The position numbers and the translations under genes are program-made. From the NCBI GenBank assembly GCA_963930775.1, contig OZ005706.1:3958545-4022544 (forward strand): a stretch of 64,000 nt of DNA. Direction: 5' to 3'. Origin of the DNA: Cliona cf. orientalis. Taxonomy: Eukaryota; Porifera; Demospongiae; Clionaida; Clionaidae. Below are positions 36,701-48,700 of this stretch, one piece after another (the first letter of the stretch is position 1; the number at the start of each line of letters is the position of its first letter). A model generated the notes under the pieces. That model had not been told where the DNA came from. It ran no database searches and was given only the letters and a program-made list of their open reading frames with translations.

Positions 36701-39700
36701 AGGAATACTTCGACCACTGATTCGTCTGTAATAAAAACATCCTCGACACCTTCAGTTGTCATGATGCCTATGGCAGAATGTCGTTTACCTCTTAGTTTAA
36801 GCAAGTAGTCTTGTGGTGGCAAGCTCCGAATCCCATACCCATACTTTCGCAGAGCATTCCTTTGATCAGACCCATTTCGTCTATCCAAATTATCATGGAA
36901 GGGTCCAATATATGCATTTCTGGAGCAAATTCAGCACGTTTAGCTTCAGACCATTGTAGCGCTATATGGCGAATACGCTGATGAGTCATTCCAAACCACT
37001 TCACTGCTCTACAGATAGTTGAGGTATCAGTCGACCGGTATGCTGTAGTAGTTCGTGCTGCAACTCTCTCAGGTATATTCCTGGTCTACTTAATGATAGA
37101 TGCACGAGATAAAACTCCTCATACTCCGATAGCACGGGTAAAGGACCATTTCGCTGGAGCGATTTGCGGACTTCTCCTGTCAATTGAAAGCGCTCTGAGT
37201 ATCTGTACACAGAATGCATGCTGATCTGCATAGTCTCCGCTAGTTTTTCAGCTGGTACATCCAAAAAATAATGTTGCCATACAATTCTCCATCTCAGATA
37301 TTGGAATATGTGTGTGGCATTGTTAAGCCTTTGTAAAGTGCTCAGTTGCCGCCAAACATTCGAACTCGGTATGCAGATGAATCACGTGATATTGAATGCT
37401 TTTCATTGGTCAGTTCAAGTTTTCAATTTTCTATTTTAACCCATTCTGACAAGTGACTCGCAAAACGCGGTAGTAGAAAGGTTCTTGATATGAATACGAC
37501 AAAAACTCGACTTGGACATATTTTGACCTGAGCTACTAAAAGTGCACATTGCGCTGATCGTGCGAGTGCAAGCGGCGATGCACTGACTGACAGACAAGGC
37601 GCTAGGCTGTGAAAAACTTCTGTTTAGGGAGCAAGTCTTAGAAGCCAGTAAGCTTATTGTGATAGTAGCTCCTCTCTGGGCCTAGTCACTGAGCTGACTA
37701 TAGATCTAGAGCTGAGGGGTGCAGCCACGGTACAGTTAATGACAAACTAATAAGGGGTGTTGCTACGACTTTTGCGCACTCACGCAACTTCGGCTCATCA
37801 TCCTTGATACGTATAATAATTATTATTATGCCTATTGACAATGGACTAATGAAAAAATCATGTCAGATGGCAAATAAATAATTTAATGCCATTGATGAAT
37901 TATCCTAAGGAGGAATAAAAAAGAATACAAACAAGTATAAAAAAAAACAACGAAATTGAATAGGGTAAAAAAGTACACAAATAAGATTTATAGGGATAAT
38001 CACATCCACTATACATCCCTACGCTTGCTTTTCATGTACCTGTTGACAGTGATACGTTGGTGCTATCCTTAACTTGCGAGTCTTGTATGCATGTGGGAGA
38101 AATTCATGCAATTATCCCTACAAATCTTGTTTGTGTACTTTGACCCTTCCATCCCTACTTCATCCTTCAATTTCATTACTTGTATGCTTTTTTGTCCACA
38201 TATATTATGTGAGCAAATTAATTTTGAGAAAAGGGGTAACTTCGTGCATTTTCCAATTTTTTTGTTTTAAAATGCTTGTATCTCTGGAACCATAGCAGCT
38301 ATGACCTGGCATGAATATTCTTTCATCATCCTACTACACTCACTGCAATTTGTGAGCCCCGCCCACTTCTGGTATGGTTTTATGCCCTCTTTGGCGGCTC
38401 ACCGCTCAGAACAGGAGGCTTGCTCAGACTTCTAATGTCGGATCTGTGAAGTAGAAGGCCCAAACTGCTAACAAACTAAGTCTATAGCCTAGGGCTCTTA
38501 CTGGCTTGAAATGGTGGTAGGTTGAAAAGTGACAAAAAATCGCGTTTTGCATGAAGTTACCCCTTTTTCATATTCACTCACACATTATTATACATTCTTG
38601 CAATGTTTTAATAATGCGAAAACTGATACCAAAAATTTTACCAATCTTTGTTATGGAGATTAATTATCGCACGGCGAAACTAAAATACTATTCCGTAACC
38701 TTAACAGAGGTTTAACATCATCCACACGTCTTTGTAGACGTGAAAGCCTGAGTCAAACCACTAATTCGAACTCGAACACTATTGCATACCATTGCCTTTC
38801 ACTGGTAATTAGCAGATTTATGTAGGAAATGACCATGAAATTTTATCCGTGATTTTTTGAGCAGAAATTAGCAAAACTGCAGAATATTTAATCCTCAAAA
38901 AGACTATATATACAGTATGCAAATGTTCCCCACAAAAAAAATTCAGAATCTTTTGAGAGCATCCGTATTTAATATCACTGCCCCCCCCCCCCCAACTAAA
39001 TCTCTGGGGTCCGGGGGATGCATGTGACTTGTATTAGTTTTGCTCACTTACGGGGTACACAGCCAGCAAATTTGTCGGGAAATTCTTGTACAAGCATGTC
39101 ATTAATATCTTCTTTCAAGGGACCAAGAATGATAACAGGACGAGCATAGTTTCCTATAAGATAAGAATACTTATTCACTAAATACATGCATATACACGTA
39201 TACATGCATGTGCATGCAGCTTACTCTTTTCAAGAGTAACTGGCTCGTATGTTGGAATCTCTTCATCCTCAGCTGCATGAATAGGCATACAAACACAATG
39301 TCATGTACTTGGAGTAAGTGATTAATCCTTAGACGATAGCAATACTCGGACACTCAAGCAGGTATAAACAAGGGGGTGTGGACAGGATTAACCCTCAACT
39401 CGGTAGCATCAACACACATCAGTACTGGCTGGCTATTTGCTACCTTTGGAGCCACTCACAGGCAATGAGTGACTGCATCAAACCTCAGACAAAGGAATGT
39501 GACCCAAACTCTCACCCGTTCCTTCGAGCAATCAAAAAACAGATACTTTTGTCTGAGATTGGGAGACATCCATCTTTGAGCAGCATTAGCTCCAAATGTA
39601 GTGAAGGTGCGCATCGAGGCTTAGTCTCAACTACCGTACTCGCTCTAATTATTCAAACATTCTAATAGCCCGAACGGCAAGTTTAAGTAATTTATTTCCT

Positions 39701-42700
39701 TCCTAATTCATCGAACATCTTGAATTATAAATCAACCGCACGGCCATGCAGTACGGCATGGCAGGAGCTCGAGACAACTCTTCCACGTTCATCGAAGAGT
39801 GTGGCTACCACATCTTGGACAGCATATAAGAGCGGAAAGGTAACACAGACACAGACGGCGATCATTTTGCAATCGCTCCTGAGAGCACAGCGATACTGAG
39901 AACTCTAGAGCTGACAACAATAAACCTATAGTTGGACATCGACTGCTGTTTCTTCGTCGCTATAATAGTGCTTTCTCCATTTGCACCGGATCCGTTCTAT
40001 TTACACTTGAACAAATGCCCGAATTTATTTACTTTCTATTAACATCGAACAGCGATATTAATAATTATTTTTAGCCGTTCGGATAATTAGAGCGAGTATG
40101 GTATATAGCCCCTTATCAATGCTTGCAACAATTGCTGTCGTCCAAAGATCGATTATTTACTCTAATTCAAGGTCTAGCAAGCACTTACACTGCATTATAG
40201 TGATAACATTGTTCATGTACCCACGGAGTTTTGGCCACTGTTAGGTATCAATAATTATTACAACTTTAAGCAGGAAATGATATCCACATATTAATTACCA
40301 TACATTCATGAAAAAGGGCCCATGGGCAGTGCACCTTACGTTGGGCCTAGACTGGGGGATGGGCCGATATTTGAGGTATCAGTGTCTCAATTAGACGCGA
40401 AAGAGTGCCCAGGTAAAATTACCCACAGTAATTAAACCTCAATGCGCGAGGGTTACGGTAATCGTTCTGTGTGTGTGTGTGTGTCTGTCTGTCTGTTACC
40501 ACGCTAACTACTACATACTTCGTTTGTGAGTCCAAATTGCAACATAAGGTTTCTTATGGCGTTCCAAACTCGTGATTTGTGTGTATTTCGCAGAGTAACG
40601 CTTTGTTCGCTTCTTTTGGCATCATTTGCTGATTCTAAGCTTCTTGACTTCTCCAATCCCGGCCAGCTAACTTTATAGAACGCTGGGTGTGTCGCGTTAT
40701 ATACGGCATAGGCTAATAGTTATACCATATTATATACTCTTGGTTATACACATGTGCGAGGGTTACGAAGGCGGGGTCAGGGGACGTATGGATAGCTATG
40801 CTCGTCCTTCTGTACCCAGCGAAGTGTGTATCAAGCTCGCGAACTTCAGAGGCCTTTCTGGTGACGATGCATCGTGTCCGTTGAAAAATCAAATTATGCC
40901 TCCAGTCAAGCTGTTTCCAAAGTGTTCATCATCACTGTGTACCACTGTGAAATTGTTAATAATATTATATAATCATCTTGTACAGCTACCTGCGTATGTC
41001 ATTACTATAGATCTCATAGCGCCAAGGGTTTGGCACCAGTGGTGTTCATTTGAGTAGTAGCCACATCTGCTATTAATTTCAGCCTTATTCAAATACAGTT
41101 ACCAATCGACAGTGAAGGGGGCTGGCTATTGGCCTGATACTTCAACATGTGCCGTTGACAGCAGCTATATTAAGTGGGCGTCATTATAATCGCTAGCCAT
41201 GCATGCACAATCATTCTTTTGTGCTGAAATGCAGCATAAGGCTAACTACTACGCTTAGTTCAGCGGCTGTTTGGGAGGTTATTTATCTATCTTACCTCAA
41301 TTACTTGAAGTTCAGTCTATTTAAGCCATGGCAGATACACATGGGCATATATTTGAGTAAGCATTACACCTTAGCAGGTAATTGAGCCCAAAGTGGGGGG
41401 TGAGCTGATATTTCATAGTGGGACCCTCTTTCGTGAGGGTATGGTACATGCTAAAAGTGCACAATATACTAAGTACAATTGGTGTACAAGGATTAGTATC
41501 TTGCATACCCACACGTAAGTAATTATTTGTGCAGAATTTTGTCTATTTATACATGTACATGTACATGCATGAGGGATTAGGATAAAATTACACTACCGTA
41601 CTCACTCTAATTATTTGAATATTCTAATAGCCCGAACGGCAAGTTTAAGTAACTTATTTCCTTCCTAATTCCTCAAACATCTTGAATTTCAAGTTTTCTC
41701 ACCCGCTCTAATCAACCGAACTGTGACGCGGTATGGCATGGCAGGAGCTCGAGAAAATTCTTCCACATTCATTGAAAAGTGTGGGAGTGTGGCTACCACA
41801 TCTTTGACAGCACCTAGGAGCGGAAAGGTGACACAGACTTACACAGATAGTGATCATTCTGCGATTGCTCAGACAGCGACACTGGAGCTCTAGAGCTGAC
41901 GACGATAAACCTATAGTTGGACATCGACTGCTGTTTCTTTGTCACCAGTGCTTTCTCCATTTCTTTTTCATCGGATCCGTTCTATTTACACCCAAACAAG
42001 CCTTTGGCTGAATTTATCTACTTTCTATTTAACACCGAACGACGATATTAATAATTATTTTTGGTCGTTCAGGTAATTAGAGCAAGTACATGAAGTTTAA
42101 CGCAGTTAGACGCGGTTAACGACGAGGATCCCTTACCTGTTGGCTGGGGTGTGCGCTATTTAGTGGGTGTGCGCATGCGCAATCGACGTGGCTTGTCGTT
42201 TGCACCACGAGCAGTGAAAGCAAGTTTTAACGCGTCAGTATTATCGGCAAACATCCTCACTCTACCGTCGTTGTCCTGTCTCACGATGTCTACCGAGGGT
42301 ACAAGGAAAGAGACCGAATCGGGAGAGACGTCCAAAGACTCATCCACTGCTACTGGCGCCATCTCTAAGGATGTCTTGAAAGATGCGTTGAAGGAAGTGC
42401 TCGCAGAGAACCCTTCTCTCTTAGCGACTACCGGACGTCTGCCAGACGACGACCCTAGCAAAAGTAAGGAAAATAGCTCCAGCGTAGCCTATTTCCTGGT
42501 CCTGGGTCAGGGAAGTTGTCGCCCCCTCTGGGGCTTGCAATAATATCTCCCCCTCCGGGAGTGTGGCAGGGTGCCCCCACCTGGGCTTGGAATATCTATG
42601 TGGTGACTGAGTGCCAGGCCCCCCTCCGGGGCTCACCGAGCGGTGACTCCTGTGTTTTTTAGGCCCCCCCCTCCCCTCTGGGAGTGTGGCAGAGCCGAGG

Positions 42701-45700
42701 GAGTGTCCCTTGGTTGTTGGAAGGAGGTGCCACTGCACCAGTAGTACTCTCGGCATGATCCCTCCCGCTGGAGGTCTATGGTTTTGATTGGCTATATGGC
42801 TGATGCTAACGAATGCCACTTATGGGTCCCCTCGGGGAGGTGTTTATGAACTATGCTCACATATTTGCAGGGGGGGAGACCACAGATAGTTCAAAGGAGG
42901 ACACAGTGGCACACTTAAAGCTGCCCGAGTTCCCCAAAGATGATGATAAAAGGGTGCCACCCCCACCCTTGGATCCTAAACCAGTATCGCTTACCCCGGC
43001 TGTCTCCGAGTCCAGCTCGGCCACTCCATTTGTACTGAATGAGGGTTTGCCCCCAGTGCCAGCCAAGCTGGTGGCCAAGATTCAAAAGGGGGACTACGTG
43101 GATATGGCGGAGTTACTCCGCGACAATATGGAGTATGAGCGCCGACAGACAACCTCTGACAGTTCGGAGTCCAAGAGTGAGAGAGCAAGTAGGCGGGAGG
43201 TGCCCGACCTACTCAGCTGGATAACTTGTTTTGGCATCTATGCCAGTGTGATATGTGACAAGTCTCCTGAGAAAGCGAAGCAACTCCTTGCTTACCAGAT
43301 ACTAATTGTGCGTGAGGCCCGCAGATGCGGAGGCAAAGGGTGGCAGATGTACGACAGTATGTTCCGTCAACAGGTGGCAAACAAGCCTAAGGCTGACTGG
43401 TCAGTGCTCAACTCCTCCCTGTACACAACATCATTCTTGGCGAATCAAAATGGCAGAGGCAGGACATGCAAGTGGTGTTTGGAGACGGATCATGCCGCCA
43501 ATGCTTGTGCATTAGCCCCTCCATCAAATGAGAGGCAGCAATCCCGTTCCGGCTCTTACGGAAGAGACCGAGACGTCGACTCCACACCTTTTAATGATCG
43601 TCAAGTGGGCAGATTTGGAAGGACCGAAGTGAAGGGTGCTTGCTTCGCCTGGAATGAGGGTCGTTGTTCCCTCCCATATTGCCGTTGGAGGCATGTATGC
43701 TGTAGATGTGGTGCTACAGACCATCGTGAGTCCAGTTGCCGTACCCCCTTGGCACGGATAACTGACGACCGCACTGGACCCCGGCGGGAGGCTGCACCTA
43801 ATGAGAATGCAGGCCTGTGAACTCGGAGTGGTTGAATGACGGAACCTAAACTGATGGTGGCTCAGTATATCTCGTATGATTACCCCCAATAATCACTTAT
43901 TTCATCCGATTAATTTGATTCATTATCACATGTGTAATAATGTTAAGAGTAACTTCCTCAGATAATGGAGCAGCTCATGATAATTCCCTGTGATTACTTT
44001 ACCTGTCAGCTGAATTCGTATATATATATCCACATACTTTTATTTCTTGCCAATATTAATAATTAGTCTCAATGGGGTGTTACCCAGGTCACGTGACCAA
44101 ATTCACAAAAGGGGGAGGGTACCCTCACTATAATAATATAGTATAGTAGAGTTGATGAATGGATGGTTAGGGTATACACTGGCCCACCGTGAGTGGGGTT
44201 TACTGAAACTGCAAGGACGATAAGCACCTACTTGTCACGTTCATTTTCAGGAATGACTGATGACTCCATTGGACGAGATGGCAGATATGCCTACTCCACT
44301 GACCTCCAGCGTCTATCTGGCATGGTAGCCCCAAATTCAGCTCCACCAGAGTTGCAAGGTATCATCACTCCATTGAGCCGGGACGTATGGAATTTCCACC
44401 TTCGGTCCCACCCCGACGGAGACTTTGTTCAGTATTTGCTGTCAGGTATACAGAACGGTTTCAGGATCGGATTTGACTACACTCAATTCTCTTGCGGGAA
44501 AGGGAAACGCAATATGCTATCTGCTACTAAGAATGCAACAGTAGTGGAAGACTACTTGAGAAAGGAGTGTGCCCTTGGCAGGGTGCTAGGCCCATTCAAG
44601 AAGGGCTCCCTGAATGTCCACATCAACCGCTTTGGAGTCATCCCGAAGCCCCATCAGCCGGGAAAGTGGAGACTGATTGTGGATTTGTCCGACCCTAGCG
44701 GGGGGAGTGTCAATGATGGTGTGGACCCCATACTCTGCTCTCTTGCGTACAAGACCGTGGATGATGCTATGAGGATAATTCTTCATAAAGGCAAAGGCAC
44801 GCTACTTGCAAAACTTGACCTGGAGAGTGCATATCGAATTCTGCCAGTCCACCCAGACTATAGACCCCTCTTGGGGATGGAATGGAAAGATCAAATTTAT
44901 GTCGATGCGGCCCTCCCCTTTGGGCTGCGATCGGCTCCGAAGATCTTCAATGCCCTGGCTGACGGCCTGATGTGGATTATGAAGCAGAAGGGGATCAGAG
45001 AACTAATTCACTACCTGGACGACTATTTGTTCTTCGGTGACCCAGGCTCTCAAGAGTGTGCAGAGGCTCTCTCTCTAGCTTTGCAGTTGTGCAGGTGCTT
45101 GGGTGTACCCGTCTCAGCTCACAAGCTCGAAGGGCCTGCAAACACCTTGACGTTTCTGGGAATTCTATTGGACACCCTCAAACTCGAGATAAGACTTCCG
45201 GATGACAAACTCAGTCGGCTGAAAGGCCTCATCCGATCCTGGAGACAAAAAAGTGCTGCACAAAGAGACAGCTATTATCCCTAATTGGACAGCTCCAGCA
45301 CGCATGCCGAGTGGTTCCGCCAGGCCGCTCCTTCTTGAGGAGGATGATTACGCTGTCAACAACAGCAAAGGAACTGCATCACCATATCCGCTTAAATGCG
45401 GGGTTTCAATCGGACCTACAGTGGTGGTCTGCCTTCTTAGCAGATTGGAATGGCCGACAAATGCTGGCATGCATGTCAAGCGTAAACCCATTTGCTACCC
45501 TACTGTCAGACGCCTCAGGCACTTGGGGCTGTGGGGCTGTGTGTAATGACCAGTGGTTCCAGATCGGTTGGCCCGAGTCATGGTCGTCAGTGCATATCAC
45601 AGTAAAGGAGCTCCTGCCCATCGTTGTTGCCAGTGCAGTATGGGGACGACAATGGCAAGGCAAAACGATTAGAGTACGATGTGACAACGCAGCAGTGGTT

Positions 45701-48700
45701 GCCATTCTACGGTCAGGATGGAGCAAAAACAACTTGGCTATGCATCTCATGCGGTGCTTGTTCTTTTTTATGGCCCGTTTTCATTTCTTTTTGATGTCAG
45801 AACATATCCCTGGAAAACTTAATGTTGCTGCCGATTGTTTGTCACGAGATAAACTTACTTTATTTTTTCAACAGGTACCTACAGCCTGTCAAACAGCTAC
45901 AGCTGTGCCAGAGGAGTTGTGTCAGGCACTGATTCACCAACAGCCGGACTGGACCTCACTCACCTGGAGGACTTGTTCACTTCTATTTCTCAAAAGGTCT
46001 AGCTCCATCTACGCAGAGGACGTACAGAGCGGGTCAGAATCGATTTCTAAAGTTTTGTCAAGAAAATAATGTATCCAACCCCTTGCCTGTCTCAGAAAAC
46101 CTGTTATGTTCATTTGTCGCAGTGCTGGCCAACCAGGGCTTGCGGCACATGACAGTAAAAGTATACCTATCAGCACTTCGTTTCATGCAGATTCAGGCTG
46201 GCCTCAAAGACCCTTTTGCACAGGTAGCATGGCCTCGTCTGGACTATGTCGTCAAAGGAATAAAGAAAGTAGAAGCCGAAAAGGGAGTAGCAAGTCGGAC
46301 CAGGCTACCAATCACCCCGTCAATTCTCCAAAAATTGCAGAAATTCTGGTCTACTTCATCGAAATGCTGTGCATTTGACAGGAAGATGCTCTGGGCAGCC
46401 TGCTGCCTGGGTTTCTTTGGCTTTTTGCGAGTGGGCGAGATGACAGCCCCTAGCGATGCTACATATGATGCATCTGTGCATTTAAGCATCTCAGACATAG
46501 CCGTCGACAACTCCAAATCACCAGCAGTGGTGAGGGTGACAATAAAGGCCTCCAAAACTGATCCATTCAGAAAAGGAGTGCAGCTATACTTAGGAAAAAC
46601 TGGCACAACAGTGTGCCTGGTGACAGCAATGGTGAGCTACCTCTGTGTTAGGGGAATGAGCTCTGGTGCTCTGTTTCGTTTTTCCGACAGTCGACTCCTC
46701 ACTCGCCAGAGATTCGTGGAAGCACTAAGGACTGGACTGGAAGAGGCCAACGTGCCCCAGGACCAATACTGTGGCCATAGCCTGAGAATCGGGGCGGCAA
46801 CCACAGCTGCGGCAAAAGGGTTGGAAGATTCCATTATTAAGACACTGGGAAGATGGGAGAGTGTTGCCTACTTACAATACGTTAAGATCCCGAGACAGCA
46901 GCTGGCAGGTTATTCTAGATTGTTAGTGTCATAGTGATTGCGTTGTGTATATTTTACTCTGAACATTCATTTGATAAGGACATATTGCTGTATGGGGATG
47001 AGGCCATTAGGGTACGTGGTGTTATTGGCCTGCGAGGTTTGGGGCCTAGAGCCCTTTGGGCTCTTGCTGGGCGGGGTGAAGGGGTTTCCCCTTCACTAAA
47101 CCCAACCCCTCGTGCGGCCTACTGGCGGCAGGGGGGAGGGGCCCCCGTCCAGCACTTCCGCCACTTTACACACCGATGGGGTGTGGACTTTGGAGGGGGT
47201 TTTATCTCTACTTTCTAGGATCCGGTAAGTCGTTAAAGTATTTTATTGATTCTCCCACCCATATTATATATAAGTTGGATTAATATTTAGCATAACCCCG
47301 TGCTAAATCCCGCCCACATACATGTATGGGTGGGCTAGCGTGCCTATACATTTTGTATCCCAGGGTTCTCCCCAGAAATTTTGAGAGGTGGTAAATCTTG
47401 AGATTTGTATGCAGACAAGCCTAGTGGTGGCTGTAGTAATGTACTTGTAAACTGTGGTTACTATGAAATTAGTGGTTATAGCATGCCCAAAGCGTGACCA
47501 AGAGTTTATGTAGCCATTTGTAGTGCACCACAGCTAGGTGAATGGTGGTAAATTTGAGTAATTTTGAGCTAGCAACTGGTCGACCCTTTACCAGAAGTGG
47601 TCGGCCCTGTACCAGAACTAATCGTCCCTTTACCAGAACCGACCAGTGTGGGGAGAACCCTGGTATCCGCCTATATGTATGTTCATGGGGTACGCTAACT
47701 CCCTCCTATACTTACATGTATGTGTACACTAAATCCCTCCTTATATGAAATACAGGGCAGGATATAGTGTAGAGGTACGCTATTCTTTGCCTAGGTGAAA
47801 AGCAGTGCAGGATGCACTAAATAACACTTTGCCGATAGAAACTAGAGCTCTCTAGAGCACCAAACCCTCGGCGCATTGCATGCATATGACATTAGTACTA
47901 GTTGAACAAGCAGGCAATGACAATATAATGTTATAGCTAGTATAGCAGTATTGTTCGGCTAACAGCAACAACCATGGTGGCTGTTTTATGACACTTTGCA
48001 CTGCAGTGCTGACATCAATTAAGTACCACTATGGTGCAAAACGCTCAGCATAAGTGCACTGAGCCTAAGTACTATATTGTTCACATAAATGTGTTGACTG
48101 CGGCATGCACAGCAAGGGGTAAAAGTAATCAGCTTCTTCGTGAAATTGGTAATGATCGACAATGAAACATGCTCATTGTGTACAGTACCTTTGCGTTAAA
48201 CAGGCGTAGTAGACAACCAAGTAAGTAGAGGCATAGACTATATAATCTATGGTAGAGACGACACTTTACCACCAGAAAAGCTTTTGCAAACTGCGAGTTC
48301 AAGACACACGCTTCATTCAGTGGGCCGGGCTTTCACTTTACCTCGCCCATGTGCCGACCATACTGTATACAGCACCGGTACATGACCTTTCGTATAAATA
48401 GAACGTGGAGTGCCGCTTAGGGAAAAGTCAAGCAGCTTACCATCAGCAAATGACGCCAAAACAAGCGAATAAAGAGTTTTCAGTGGAATCCACCCAATAC
48501 ATGCGTTTGAAACACCATAAGAAGTCGTATAACACCACAGTTTGGACTTGCAAATGAGGTATGTAGCAGCTAGCTTGGTAACAGAGACACACAGAATGAC
48601 TACCGTAACCCTCGCGCATGCGCTGAGGGTTAATAATAATATTATTGGCAGGGGCTCACACCCATAAGTGTGACCAAGGGTTAGAAGATAAAAATATATT

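Larger units (their letters stand above)
42100..47260 (+). mobile_element. DIRS-type tyrosine-recombinase retrotransposon, somewhat broken
   Basis: Parts in order: Gag-like frames (42151-42543 and 42813-43820), the second with cysteine/histidine knuckles ([27 protein letters not shown]); reverse transcriptase (44193-45284) with YLDDYLFFG; RNase H-type region (45311-46069); tyrosine recombinase (46083-46934). No LTRs or integrase of the DDE type. Ends are not resolved; TTAACGAC..GGATCC occurs near 42108 and, inverted, near 47218, as terminal repeats might. It has perhaps two breaks, so probably not young and not intact. It is antisense to DLG, in the intron between the exons at 39225-39272 and 51259-51370. 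Confidence 0.8.

Noticed and set aside
34154-37700. TIRs bounding the SHOCT-like gene and the transposase together
   Set aside because: Only GCGGCAACT could be matched in inverted orientation, too short to call element ends.
46083-46934. Host or bacterial-type XerD recombinase gene
   Set aside because: It lies directly behind RT and RNase H in one strand and matches the DIRS recombinase pattern, so it belongs to the retroelement.
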